From the NCBI GenBank assembly GCA_025716855.1, contig JAIXMQ010000001.1, positions 186,001-250,000 of the forward strand: a DNA stretch of 64,000 nucleotides, written 5' to 3'. How positions within the stretch are numbered: position 1 is the first letter of the stretch; each line of letters starts with the position of its first letter. The notes below the pieces were generated by a model, which saw nothing but the letters and a program-made list of their open reading frames with translations, had not been told where the DNA came from and ran no database searches. The translations under genes and the position numbers were made by a program. Positions 47,777-60,064 of the stretch are shown here, in pieces. This DNA is from Pilaira anomala (taxonomy: Eukaryota > Mucoromycota > Mucoromycetes > Mucorales > Mucoraceae).

Positions 47777-49299
47777 CTAATCGTTATTCTCAGGATCATG
47801 AACAACGTCATAACGTTTACCACGAATACCCCAAATACCATAATTAGCAAAGATAGATTGTCTTAAATCCAACAAGTTCACATCACGTTTCAAACTACGG
47901 AACTCATTGACAGAAGGCTTCAATACCCAATCAAACTCTCCTGCATAATCTTGTTCAACTGCTTCAATATCATTCTTCATATCTGCTTCATCATATCCTG
48001 TAATAAAAATAGGACATTTCGTCTCTAATGTCTTTTCAATCGATTTTTTCCAGCTATTTCTTGCATCCGCGTGTCCAATACCAGGTGAAAACATAAAGAA
48101 CAAATCAGTATAAGGATCAAATTTGGGAATCTTTTCGTGATAATCATGATACATTGCGTTGTCATACGTAAATGAAAGACGTTCATTGACTGAATTGGTA
48201 TGAGGTTCTTGGTTATTACCTAATGCGTCTGGTCCAATGAAATGGATATGGAATGGCGTTGCTGGGAACAAGTAGGCTAATTGAAGCCAGATATGTGGAG
48301 GAAGTGTAGCTTCTGCACGAGCTCCAACAAGGTAAACATTGATTGTATCCGTACGAAGTTGTGTTTGGGCGTCATTACTCACTTGATTATGAGGATATAA
48401 AATAGTTCTTAAAGCTGGTTTTTTTTTTTTTATAAAAAAAAAAAAAAAAAACTCTGTATTAGTCATCTCATTTAATAGGGATTGCATATATTTATATCTT
48501 ACCAGCAATAGATCTCATGCCTTCAGTTGTCACTTGTTCACCATACTTGTAAGGACTTGACTGGTGCAAGACAGATGCAATTGTAAGAGGATAAGTTAAT
48601 AATTTAGAAACATGACGCATGGATCTGTCAGAATCCATAGAGGGGAAACTACGAGTATAAAAGAATACATCCCAGTTTCCCATATTGACAGCTTCATCAA
48701 AACCTTGTGCAGCTAAGAAAACAAAACCAAAATTAATAATATGGTCTCCTTTTTTTTATATATTTTCTTGTATATACTTTACAAGGAAATTCAAATTCTC
48801 GCATGGGTCTTCCAGAACGTAAATCATGATCATCTTCATTAATTTCTCTCAAAATAGAGCATACTTCTTGATGATGAGCTTCTTTACCTTGTTCATAATG
48901 TTCTTTACTACAATGAGTAGGATATCCACAATCAGGACAATCAAAAACTGGCTTCTTTTTATGTTGTTCGTCTTTGGCGTGAGTATCGCAAACAGGACAA
49001 ACACCATATTTGTTAATAATAGAAGCTCTGTCTCTCATTTCAGGCAGGGGTGATTCAGATAAAATATGAAACAAGTTGTCTTGTTCCAATACCAACTTGT
49101 TTTCTTCACTCGATTTATCCTTTCCTCCAAAGATACCCTGGAAGGATATGGGTCGAATCACTGATTGTGTGAACTGTCTACTACTAGTTTGTCTAGTTAC
49201 ATTCAAACTGGCTCGAACTGTACATGATCCAACTAAGTTACGACCACGGTTGCTTAATTGTCTACTGCTGGGTAATATACGTCTTATGGTTCGATTCAT
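47777..49299 (-). CDS. MSS51: MSS51-like mitochondrial protein (MYND-type zinc finger), 3 exons
   Basis: In yeast Mss51 activates translation of the mitochondrial COX1 mRNA and couples it to cytochrome oxidase assembly. Exons 48783-49299, 48503-48712, 47777-48414 (1365 nt, 454 aa). The Arg/Ser-rich N-terminus (MNRTIRRILPSSRQLSNRGR) is a mitochondrial targeting sequence. Two Cys-Pro-X motifs, CPVC and CPDC, sit in the zinc region GVCPVCDTHAKDEQHKKKPV ... DCPDCGYPTHCSKEHYEQG, as in the haem-sensing MSS51 family. The C-terminal domain carries NVYLVGARAEATLPPHIWLQ, FHIHFIGPDALGN, LFFMFSPGIGHADARNSWKK and a conserved IFITGYDEADMKND. Intron 2 has paired poly(A)/poly(T) runs. Assignment is strong. 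Confidence 0.92.
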
Positions 49300-49372
49300 T
49301 TTATGGAAAGGTTATGTATTTTGACAAAAAAGAAATATGAACAGTTGTTTATTTTACCCTGATTTCCACAGG

Positions 49373-49415
<43 letters not shown>

Positions 49416-50298
49416 ACGGTCAAATTAGCTTTTTTTTTTTAAACCAATCAATTCTTACTTTCATGGAAAAGCATTCATCAATTGTGAATGTGAAATATGG
49501 TTGCTATGGTTTCTTTAGTTACGCATACTTGAGCTTTTGTGACATTGATTTACCTGGGAAATCATACATGTGAAACTGCTTGATGATCATCATCACATGA
49601 CAAGTGTCAGATACATGACGCTTTGCTTTATCTATAAAGAAAAAATATATAAGCACCCCACTCTTTTTATTTAAGAGACTTGATGCTCAGGGCCAAGATA
49701 AAATCTTTATTGTTTAAGTTCACTCCTTTTTTTTTTTTTCGCTTTAAACGTTTTCATGCAGATATATAAAAAAAAAGCAAAAATACTCATTCATAACATT
49801 ATACTTTATTCAAAGTAGAGGTTAAATAATAAATGTTCTCTTGGTAACTACATCTCCTTTGTTGTTGTTAGAATTTTTTTTTTTTTTAACTAATTCACAA
49901 CAAGACTACTTGTTTCTTTTTTTGGGGGGAGGGAGGGTTCTCTTTATTTATAAACTGATTTTTTCTTTACTATAAACCCCCCCTGAATTGCTCAAAATAA
50001 CCAGCAACACATATTGACAGTTTTATATATAATATTTCATACACAAAACAAAAAAAAAAAAAAAATTCGTTCAACTAGTTTCAAATGACAAATAATGATA
50101 TCAAGACAAAAGAGACGAAAATCGTCTTTTCTAGAAGCATATGAGTTGTACTACTAGAGAACCCTTTTCAAACAAAATGTAGGTGATACCATTTACAACT
50201 ATACAGTTATAAACATAGATCGACTGCACACTAAATTTTATATATATAAAAATAGATCATAGAAAAAAAAAAAGGGGGAGGGGAGGGGGGGGAATAAA
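49300..50298. other. Intergenic with a long poly(A) tract
   Basis: 1 kb between two minus-strand genes. A poly(A) tract of about 39 bases (49375-49413) lies just upstream of MSS51. Poly(T), G-rich (49922-49937) and A/G-rich (50262-50293) patches; no gene seen. Confidence 0.5.
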
Positions 50299-50480
50299 TT
50301 AATAACGAGAAGAAAGGGTAGTAACGATACGTGAAACTTGTTGTTTCAACTTGTCTTTATCATACATGGAATAAGCTAATTCATCAAGAGGTACGCTATC
50401 CAACAATTTTATAGTAATTTTAGGCGCTTGTTTCACTCCCGTAGACTATTATACAAATAAGTTGAGATCATTTTTAATAT

Positions 50481-50519
<39 letters not shown>

Positions 50520-51830
50520 TTGACAAGTGGGAAAAGTCGATCACCCAACAATTGTTTCTTTTCATGCAATTCAAGTCCATTCAAACTATTTAAAAATCTT
50601 TCAATTTCCTCACCTAATTCTTTATCATTTAACCCATGACTTGTATTTTGTTGTGTTTCCCTACTTGGAGTAGAAGCAGGTGGTAGTATTGCAGATGGTG
50701 GAGATAATGATGATGATGATGACGATGTAACGACAGGTGGAGGTGCAACAATCGGTATAGCTCTAGAAGATCTTGGAGGTAAAGAGACCAAAGCATTGAC
50801 TGATTGATATCTAGGAGGAGGTGGAGGTGCGGGAGGCACAACCTGTTCTTCCTTTTTCTGTTGCTGTTGTTGTTGTTGTTGTTCTTGATACTGTATCGAA
50901 CCCATCTTTTCTTCTTCCAATTCTTCTTGAAATATATCCAATGCATATTTTGCCTGTCGAATCTTGGCCTTCAAAAACACTTTATTAAATAAACAGGTAG
51001 CCAAATCCTTTTTTTTTAATGTCAAAATCATATCCACAATATCATGTACATGTGGATCATCACTTTTTTCAATCGCAAGTACAGCTTTTGTGACCGTTTG
51101 TCGACGGGAATGCGATGAGGTCTCGGTCATCACACTTGCTAATGATTCAACTGAACCTCGACGACGGAAACTAGGTCGTACTTGGGTTGTAGGTGGGTAG
51201 TAGGTAGGAGGGGTATTGATAAAAGCTCCGGATGCAAGTCCAATCAGTGAAGGTTGGATACTACCTGATCCAGACAAGTCTCTTTTTAATGGTGTATGAT
51301 GTTGTTGTTCTTTTACTGGTGATACATAACTCTACATACAATGATAATAATAAATATTTCTTTCCTTACTTTATATATGTATACATATTCTATTTTTTTT
51401 TTTTTTTTACCTGTGTTCGATAGTCATATCCACTATGACGACTATCATTCCTTTCCATCGTTTGATACGTCTTTGGATACTCTTGTGACTGTCCGTATGT
51501 GGGCTTGGAGGATAAACTATAACGATGCTCGTTAAAGTCACGGGGTCTGTTGGCTTGTGAATGATACCCGTTTTGCTGTTGTGGTTGTGTTTGTGGGTCA
51601 CCAAATGAGTTATTAGGTAATGGATTAAAGGGGAGTACAGATGCTCTTGGTGGACTAAAGTGATGTTGATTATTTTGTTGTTGTTGTTGTTGTTGCTGTT
51701 GCTGGTGCTGATGTTGGTGTTGGTGTTGTTGATTGTTTTGTTGATATTGTTGGTGGTGATGGTGATGTTGATTGTTTTGTTGTTGTTGATGATGATGATT
51801 TTGTTGTTGATTGTTTTGTTGATGATGATT

Positions 51831-51862
<32 letters not shown>

Positions 51863-53296
51863 GCGGCTGCTGTTGTTGTTGATGATGTTGTTGTTGGTAT
51901 TGATTTTGTGGCTGATTTTGATGATGTTGTTGATTATTTTGTTGTTGTTGCTTTGTATGCTGCTGTGAGTTAAATGAAGAATCGGTAGGGGAAGCATTAC
52001 CATTTGCTTCACGCGGTTTCTTTGGTTCATGAAAAGCAACAATGACAGGCTTAGACAAGATATACTCACCATTCATATCAGCTCTTGCCTTTTGAGCTTC
52101 ATCAGCCTTACTAAAACTAACAAATCCGAAGCCTTTGGATTGCTTTGTTTGTGCATTCTTCATAACGCGAGCAGATATGATTCTACCAAATTTACGAAAA
52201 TTATCAAACAAGTCAGCACTCTTCACATTTAAGTCTAGATTTTTAATATAGAGGTTGGTATAGTCCACCATACTAGAAGCATCACTTCGAATAGGAGAAG
52301 AAGAAGAAGCTGGAGGTAAAGGAGAATTTGGTGATGAGTCTCTCCATTTACTTGAAACAACGGGGAATATGGTTCTATAGGAGTAGTTATTGGATATGCG
52401 AGATGATATGTTGTGTTACAACTTACATGATGTTATCCTGCACTTGTTTATTATTCTAATATATATAAAAAAGATGTTATATAGATTTATATAATGTAAA
52501 AAAAAAAAGAAATTTATACTTACCATATTCTGTTCTGCATCCTGCGCATTTTCAGAATTAAAATATTGAACAAGAGCAGTACCCTTAAATGTAGAACCTT
52601 GTTCCACCAAAATCTTGCATAACATCATAGGCCCAAAAGGACGGAATAATTCATATAACGATTTATTATTTATATGACTGGGTAGATTTTTTATATGAAG
52701 GATACCTGCATGAGCTTCTGGTTCAGGGTAATCACCTAAAGGAGGGTTTATTTTTAACTGTAATCGGATACCCGCTCTAAAAGTGACACCATTTAAAAGC
52801 GTATATGCTCGGTCCGCTTTTTTTAAAGAAAAAAAGTTAGTACACAAATCGATATTTGTATCTACTATTTTTTTTTTTTTTTTTTTTACCCATGTCTCTA
52901 CTAATAAATTGTATATAACCAGAAGCAGAATCATTTGTTCTATTCAAGTGAATTCTATACGTTTTTTTTTTTTTTTTTATTATTTTTTTAAAATATGAAT
53001 ACATATATATTTTTTAGTTGTGCTACTTGTGATACATTCATGTCAATTTTTTTTTTTGTTGTTTTTCTTTACTTTATAGGGTCACAACTAGCGACTAATT
53101 CCATGATTTCATTTTCAATGACAGAACTTGGTAAACCATCAATATATAACTTATCAGTGACGAGATAAAATCCATCTTCTTGTTGATGTGATTTTGCCAT
53201 ATTGTAATCCGATGTTGTATCAACGACCAACGTACTCGATCGATTACTCTTTCTTGGTAACTTCACAATCGCTTTAGTTGGAAATAATTCAGTCAT
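50299..53296 (-). CDS. rrm4: Rrm4-like RNA-binding protein: three RRMs, poly-Gln/His linker, MLLE domain(s)
   Basis: Rrm4 of Ustilago binds mRNA and rides endosomes along microtubules during hyphal growth. Start ATG 53296. RRM1 has RNP2 KLYIDGLPSSVIENEIMELV (about residues 50-120, split by an intron after CDPIK). RRM2 begins GILHIKNLPSHINNKSLYEL; RRM3 has NLYIKNLDLNVKSADLFDNF and RNP1 SKGFGFVSF. A long Gln/His tract follows (51960-51655), then a helical segment VTKAVLAIEKSDDPHVHDIV resembling a degenerate MLLE, a Pro/Gln-rich spacer, and a clear C-terminal MLLE: LGDRLFPLVK...KITIKLLDSVPLDELAYSMY to the stop. Three RRMs rather than the four of Pab1 argue for Rrm4 over poly(A)-binding protein. 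Several introns contain poly(T) tracts, one of over 30 bases (50484-50516). Confidence 0.8.
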
Positions 53297-53383
53297 TTAT
53301 TATTTACTCTACACAACGCGTCTTTTTTTTTTGTAAGATGTAGATTTTTAATAAAGTGAGTAAAGTAGAAAAAGATATAAAAC

Positions 53384-53414
<31 letters not shown>

Positions 53415-53783
53415 GTACCTTTTTTTTTAAAAAGAAAAAAAAAAAAAAGAGAAGAAAAAAAAGAAAGATAAAGGGAAAAGAAGAATAAAAAAAAAAAAAA
53501 AATAACAATAAATAAAAAATAATAATAAATAAAAAGGTGCATGTAATAAACAAACTGCGAGAGAAAGAGAGAGAGAGAGACAGAGAGAGAGAGACAGAGA
53601 GAGACAGAGAGACAGAGAGGGACAGACAGAAAGAGTGTATACATTTTTTTTTTTTTACACGTCTCAATTTAACCTACTTCTTTTTCCTTCTTTTTGTTCT
53701 TCTAAATGCCAAGATCGAATGCGTTTATTTGTTTAAACTATTATGTAGATGTGTTGTCTTTTCTATATTTTTGCCAAAACCCC

Positions 53784-53820
<37 letters not shown>

Positions 53821-54031
53821 TTACTGTAACACAGTAAAATGCATTTTTTTTTCTCATTTTTTTAAAACTCATTTTTTTTTTTTGAAAGAGTCACTTGACA
53901 AGTATATTGCACATGACTAACTGATTATTTTATTTTTATTTTTATTTTATTTCTTTTCCCTTTTTTCTTCTTTTCTTTCAGATAAATATATAAATATACT
54001 TTTTTTTTTAAAAAATCAACATTATCGCTAT
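53297..54031. other. Low-complexity divergent upstream region
   Basis: 735 bp between the Rrm4-like (-) and ATG1 (+) starts, made almost entirely of simple sequence: poly(A) (53384-53412), A-rich, a GA/CAGA microsatellite (53560-53635), a TTA trinucleotide run (53785-53817) and poly(T). No gene is credible here although long frames exist in the repeats. Confidence 0.6.
53560..53635. repeat. GA / GACA microsatellite
   Basis: Runs of GAGAGA interrupted by CAGA over about 75 bases on the plus strand; read in reverse it gives Ser/Leu-rich frames that are artefacts. Confidence 0.75.
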
Positions 54032-56178
54032 ATGGTTCAGTTAATTGGAAATTATATCTGCGAAGAAAGACTTGGGCGTGGTACATTTGCCATTGTATAC
54101 AGAGGACGACATAAGGTTTTTTTTTAAAAAAAAAAAGAAAAAATATATATTTACAGACGATATATCATTCCTTTTTTTGTTAATACTAAAAAAAAAAAAC
54201 AAAAAAAAAAAAAAGGTTACAAACAAACTTGTGGCAATTAAAGACATTTACGTTGAGAAAATGCCCCCAGAGTATTTAGAAATGGAGATTTCAATTATGA
54301 AAGAAATGAGCCATCCTTGTATCGTAGAACTTATCGATTGTATTGTACGTTTTTGTTACTTGAGTTTTTTTTTTTTTTTTTTTTTTTTTTTGTTAATTTA
54401 TAATCCTAATTTTGTAGAGAACTGATTCCCATGTCTATCTTATCATGGAATATTGTTCTTTGGGCGATTTAAATCTTTTCCTTATCAATAACTATGGTAA
54501 CAAAGGCATGCCTGAATCTGATCTGATTCATTTTTTGGAACAAATGGGTAAAAAAAAAAAAAAAAAAAAAAACTCTTATATTTATATTTTTGTTGATAGT
54601 GAAATTAATTATATATTATATATATAGCGTCTGCATTAAAATATTTAAGACAACGTAACTTTGTTCACAGAGATATTAAACCGCAGGTAAAATATAATTA
54701 TTGAATAGATACATTTAAAAAAGACTAATAAAAACCCATAAAAAAAAATAGAATATTTTGTTGGTTCCAGGTAAATTTGGAACAAAATTACCTGACTTAA
54801 AGATTTCAGACTTTGGGTTCGCCAAGTTCTTACCTAATACCGATCTTACGAGTTCATATTGTGGGTCACCACTTTATATGGCACCTGAAGTAATTGAAAG
54901 AAAAAGTTATGACGCAAAAGCAGATTTATGGAGTGTAGGTGTCATGTTGTATGAAATGATGATGGGCAGAAAAATGATTGAGACCAATCACATGGTTGAA
55001 CTCCAATCATTTTTAAAGTATTATAATAATCAAGTTGATTTTACGGGCGCTCACTATAAATTTAGTACCGAATTAAAGGACTTAATTAGTGTCCTTCTTA
55101 AAAAGAATCCAGCCGATAGAGCTTCTTGTGAAGACTTTTTTCATCATGTTCAATTACTTTTGCCTCCAGAAGACGATGAATATGTTGTAGTCAACAGAAG
55201 TCATTCCTCTTTAGATTCTATTAATATGAATCGGTATTCGAGTTCTGCTCCTTCTCAACTAAACCAACGACGATCATTGGACCCAAATCATTATTCATTC
55301 CAAGAACCTTTACCTATCAAAAGAAGTAGAAAGTTTAGTGTTGGTTCGGCTAGTTCTGTATTCACAAAAGCTTTATCGATTGCTTCTACAAAACTATTTG
55401 GTAGTAGTAGTAGTGAAAATAATTCTCCTCCTTCCCCTTTAACTCCAATGACTCCACCTCATCATCATCATCAACAACAACAACAACAACAAGATGAAGA
55501 TGAAATGATGAGTTCAATCTTATTGGAAGAAATTACTTTGGATCGATTATTGATATCTTGTAAAGATACCATGGAAACCGAAAAGATCGTCGCTATGATT
55601 ACTGCCCTTGAACAATTATTTAGTTCAAACTCAATCCTTATGGAACAAGCCATTGTGTTAAATCAAAAAATCAAGACTCTTTTACAATATGGTATTGATA
55701 GCCTTTATACATTTGATAATCAAAAAGTTTCTGATAAATTGATTGACTTGAATGTATGGATGGTTAATAAATTAAATACATATCAACAAAAGGGAAATCA
55801 AATCAGTACAGATATTTGTGTTGAAAGATTTTTGTATGACAAAGCACTTGAATTAGTAAGTACACTTAAAAAAAAAAAAATTTTTTTTTAACATACTTAT
55901 ATATAAATATAGAGTCGTGAAGCAGCTATGAAGCAATTAATTCATGAAGACTTGAGTGATTGTATTTACAAGTACAAACAAGCCATCTTAATACTGGAAT
56001 CTATCATCATTGATGATTCACAAAATGTACTCCCACAAGATCAAGAGATTATTCAAAAGCGTACGTTTTTAAATATTAGATATGTATCCTATTTATACTC
56101 ACGATTTTTTTTTTATAAATAGTTATCAATACTTTACAAGCAAGATTAAATAAGGTCTTGACCATTCAATCGAACTAA
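54032..56178 (+). CDS. ATG1: ATG1/ULK-family serine/threonine kinase, 7 exons
   Basis: Autophagy-initiating kinase family. Exons 54032-54115, 54216-54344, 54418-54547, 54628-54686, 54752-55855, 55913-56060, 56123-56178 (1710 nt, 569 aa). The kinase domain spans about residues 7-270: glycine loop LGRGTFAIVYRG, VAIKDIYV with catalytic Lys, HRDIKPQNILL, and the DFG motif in LPDLKISDFGFAKFL. LPDLKISDFGFAKFL is typical of ATG1/ULK; YCGSPLYMAPEVIERKSYDA is the activation segment and APE. A Ser-rich linker with a short His/Gln stretch follows, then a helical C-terminal region resembling the tandem MIT/EAT domain. At 569 aa it is shorter than yeast Atg1 (about 900), mostly in the linker, so it may be one of several ULK paralogues. 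Introns carry long homopolymers. Confidence 0.87.
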
Positions 56179-56389
56179 ATGGATTATATATTCTTCATAT
56201 TGTACATAAACAAAGATACCCGTACATATTAACACACACACACACACACATCTTGTAATTAGTGCATTTCCATTATAGTAGTATTCGATAAAATAAAAAC
56301 AAGGATTTTCTATTTTTAAAACACCGTCTCTTTTTTTTTTTATTTATTTATTTTTTTTTTTTTTCCCAAAAGGATGAGGGAAGGCGCGA

Positions 56390-56420
<31 letters not shown>

Positions 56421-56783
56421 CCCTTCTTTTCTTTTTTTCTTCCTTTTGTTTCTATTTCTTTCCTGTTTCTTTTATTTATAATACATACAAAAAAAAAGTT
56501 TTTTTCTTTTTTTTTTACTACTTTTATTAAAAGAAATTGAAAAGGTAAAAAAAAAAAAAAAAAAAACAAAAAGATAAAAACAAAAAAGAGAAATCAAGAT
56601 AGAAAGGAAAACCGTCAAATAAGTTTATTTCTACTTAAACATCTTTGTTCCCCCTTTCTTTTTGATTTTTCTATTAAGAGTCAGTTTCTATCGGCGCTTT
56701 CTTCTCTTCTTTCCATACTAAACACCTATACAACTTTTTAGAAATAAAATAGGTCCCAAAAAATAAAAAAAAAAAAAAAAAAA
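56179..56783. other. Intergenic between ATG1 and the Zn2Cys6 gene
   Basis: 605 bp holding an AC microsatellite (56230-56250), several T-rich blocks (56329-56417) and A-rich blocks, and a pyrimidine-rich leader (56640-56720) before the Zn2Cys6 ATG at 56784. No gene seen. Confidence 0.5.
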
Positions 56784-58040
56784 ATGCAGTCTGTGCCAGC
56801 TTTTTATACTTCTACCTATCCTCCTACTTCTCCATACCCAAATAACAATGTCACCGCAACTACTTCTACCACCGTAACTTCCTCATCACCTGGTACAGGT
56901 TCTACCGTCATGACTATTGCTAATCCTCCTTTATTGAGTACCACTCAGGTTATGTCCCCTATGGACCAAAGTTTGTTAAAAACTACTACTACTAATAACG
57001 GTGTCATGGTAGTTAAACGCAACCAAGTAAAGAATGCATGTAGTAAGTATATATATATATATATCTATCTCTTGACTACTTGTATACAAAAAACAACAAC
57101 AACAACAAAAAAAAATTTTATATTGTTTTGATGACGACACTCACTCATCACGTTTTTTTTTTTTTTTTTTTTTTTTTTTTTCGTAGCAAATTGTCAAAAG
57201 GCATGCAAAAAATGTGACGATGCCAGACCTTGTCCACGCTGTATTAAGTATGGTATTGCAGACACTTGCATTAATTCTGTTAGAAAGGAACGTAAAAAGG
57301 GAATTAAGCGTGGGCCTTATAAAAGAAGACAAAAATCCAATGAGGAAAGTACCAAATCTTCAACTGAAAAGATAGAGTACCGTGCTGCTCCTTCTGTTGC
57401 GATTGGTACTGAGAACGCAACTACTGCTAATCCTCCCACTGTAGCTACTTCTAACGATTATGGGTACCCTACTAATTTGACGCAATATGCTCAAACTTAT
57501 GATCCTTACCATTATGCTGCTACTGCAACTGCTGTTTATAACAATACCAAAGATCAACAAAATCAACAACAAAATCAACAACAACAAAATCAACAACAAC
57601 AACAACAACAACAAAATCAACAACAAAATCACGTTTATATTGTTGCAGCTGGCTATCCTAATTATCCTGTCTTGGTAGATGGTAACACGACAAATGAAAA
57701 TAACTCAAATGACACCAATACCAATCCAACATACTTTAACATTCAATCCAATGCTAATGGCAGTCCTGTCTTGAACGCTGGTTCTGGGGTTTATTATCAA
57801 CCCTCAACTTCTTCTTCTTCGGCAGATGTACCAGAAATCAAACAGGAACATCATCACCAACCAATCACACCTGTGCCAAGTACATCTAACTCATCGGGTA
57901 CCACTTCACCATCTGAAGTACCTCACGAGGATGAAGATGAGAGATACGCTAGATTATCTCAACTATGCACCGCTGCTCTTCGGGAGAGCAAAGAAGCCAA
58001 AGAAGAAGCAAATCAAGTATTGAAGAAGGAGGAGCAATAA
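56784..58040 (+). CDS. Zn2Cys6 zinc-cluster transcription factor, 2 exons
   Basis: Exons 56784-57042 and 57187-58040 (1113 nt, 370 aa). The N-terminus (about 85 residues) is Thr/Ser/Pro-rich. The intron falls inside the zinc cluster: NQVKNAC joins TNCQKACKKCDDARPCPRC, giving the six-cysteine array C-x2-C-x6-C-type, followed by IKYGIADTCINSVRKERKKG and a basic KRGPYKRRQK linker. The middle is Gln/Asn-rich (57548-57630); the tail is Ser/Pro/Glu-rich, ending in a short coiled helix. Presumed nuclear activator or repressor with unknown targets. The spacing and the RKERKKGIKRGPYKRR extension are a form common in Mucoromycota. A decayed tandem copy follows at 58300-58560. Confidence 0.9.
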
Positions 58041-58289
58041 ATAAAATAAATATATATATTATGTAGTTTCAGACCAATAAAAATCTTTCTCTCCTACTAT
58101 TTTATGAAGAAATAATCCTTAATACTACTACATTATGACTTTAAAAATCACTCTTGAAATAGCTGTAAAAGCATAGCTTTAAACCACAACATTTTTTTTT
58201 TTTTTTTTGTTATGTATCAGTTCTTAATTCATACAGTTGTAGGAGAAGGCTCCTTTATTACTTTTTTCTCATACAAGACCAACAAAATA

Positions 58290-58560
58290 TTTTTATCTTG
58301 TTTTAATAACGATACTCACTCATCATTTTATGTAGCCATCTGTCAAAAAGCTTGGAAAAAAGTGTGATGACGCAAGGCCTTGTCCTCGTGGTTATAAACA
58401 AGAAGAGAAGGCAAAAATCAAATGATGAAACTACCAAAATCTCCTACTGAAAAGGTAAAAGGACCGTGCTCTCTCCTCCTTCTGATGATATTGATGCTGA
58501 GAACACATACTGCCAATCCTCTTACCTTAGTTGCCTCAAACGATTATGGCTACCCAAGTT
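58290..58560 (+). pseudogene. Broken tandem duplicate of the Zn2Cys6 gene
   Basis: Sequence from the end of the intron into exon 2 of the neighbouring gene recurs here in degraded form. The intron tail (TTGTTTTAATAACGATACTCACTCATCA) is followed by CTGTCAAAAAGCTTGGAAAA and TGTGATGACGCAAGGCCTTG, corresponding to the functional gene's zinc-cluster codons. It then skips to the basic linker (GAAGAGAAGGCAAAAATCAA) and later AACGATTATGGCTACCC. Frameshifts, a deletion between the last cysteine pair and the basic linker, and loss of the first exon make it non-functional. Presence of intron sequence shows DNA-level duplication rather than retroposition. Confidence 0.75.
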
Positions 58561-58712
58561 TTTATTTCTCTTTTTAAAAAAAAAAAGAAAAAAAAAATTT
58601 TTAATAACCTGCACATATTATCTTATTTGAATCAAGTTTTTTTCTTTTATTGAAAGAGATCAATGCATATATTCTATAATAGTTTTTTGACAGGGGGAAA
58701 CTCCGATTTCGT

Positions 58713-59730
58713 TTACCAGCCATTGGCTTCAAAAGCGCGGATACAAAGTTCATAAGCAGTAAAAGTAGCACCAGCAGCAGGAATACTAATTGTACATTGA
58801 ATATGAGTTTTAAATATATAATCAATGCATATATATATTTTTTACCTTCTTAATACAGTAGGAGTAAATCCACGAAATAAACCAGCCATACCATCACGAG
58901 CATGAATTTGTTTCAAGACAGAAATCACATACAATCCTCTAGGTGGTTTCTCTTGATTCTGAACAACCGATTTCACAACATCTAAAGGATAAGAAAACAC
59001 CCAATACCCAATACCACCTACAGCACCTGCGGTCATCAACTGAAATATATTTGCCGGTCCCTCTTGTCCTTTCACGAGTTTTCTCTTGGTCATCTCAAAC
59101 CCGGTATAAAAACCAGCATAGGCAGGTATCTCTCTTACGATGGTAGCCCACATACCACGAAACAATCCATGTGCTATACCATCTCTTTGAATCAAATATT
59201 TTGCACAATCAATTGGACCAGTAAAATGTCTTACCCCATTCACTGACTTGGATCCATACTGTGCTTGCATCTTGATCTTTAATAATTCAACAGGAGATGC
59301 CAAAACACTGTTGATAATACCTGCTCCAGCACCTGCTAATGCAATCTTATCTAATGGTAATTCTTGACCGGGAAACGCTTGGAATTCAGATTTGAGTGCT
59401 GCATTTGCTGCAAATAAAAGTGCGTTCACTGCTCCAATGCCAATCAATGGACTGGCCATCCCTTTATAGAGTGCAAAAAATCCTTCCTTTTGAACTGTCT
59501 GGACTGTACAATCCCAGGCTCCTTTAAATTTTGCGCCGTGGTCTAACTGAAGTCTCACTTTAATTGTATCGAGTGGTTGACCTACAAGTACATTGGCCAT
59601 ACCACCAAAACTATATATACATATATATCTTAAATAAACTAAAAATATATATATATATTTTTCATGAAAAGTATATTTCTTACTTTCCAGCAATAAAGTC
59701 TGCAGTTGATGAAGTTTTTTTATTTGACAT
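58713..59730 (-). CDS. Mitochondrial carrier family protein (acylcarnitine/basic amino acid carrier-like), 3 exons
   Basis: SLC25 inner-membrane exchanger. Exons 59684-59730, 58846-59610, 58713-58785 (885 nt, 294 aa). All three signatures are intact: QPLDTIKVRLQLDHGAKFKG, SPVELLKIKMQAQYG, YPLDVVKSVVQ. YKGMASPLIGIGAVNALLF follows repeat 1. The final exon encodes IPAAGATFTAYELCIRAFE and the stop. Together with the carrier at 740-2216 this is the second member of the same branch in the window, but with far fewer introns (2 versus 8) and no microexons. Carnitine/acylcarnitine, ornithine/arginine or related transport is likely; the substrate is not proven. Confidence 0.9.
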
Positions 59731-60026
59731 GAAGGAGATGAAGAATAAAAAAAAAAGGTGAGAAAAAGAAAAAAGATAGATAAAAAAATATTTTATAGTT
59801 AAAAAGCGTGTGTGGGGAATTTTATTGTACTACTGTCTGTACGTTATTGACTTTTCTATTGGCTAACTTGGTGACTTATGACTAAGGCTAATATTACTAA
59901 AATTTTGCGCCTTATTAGATAAGTCTCGACAACTCACTAGGTGGTATATTATTTTTTTTTTTTTACCATCAATACACATATTACAATACAATATGAATGA
60001 ATAAAAGATAAAACAAAAAATAATCA

Positions 60027-60064
<38 letters not shown>

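Noticed and set aside
51660..51968. Leu-rich plus-strand frame of about 100 codons
   Set aside because: Antisense of the poly-Gln/His tract of the Rrm4-like gene; pure repeat artefact, as are the Asn-rich frames beside it and those at 27261-27516 and 57360-57678.
53293..53920. Ser/Leu/Phe-rich frames of up to 127 codons
   Set aside because: Generated by GA/CAGA microsatellite and homopolymers; no protein-like composition.
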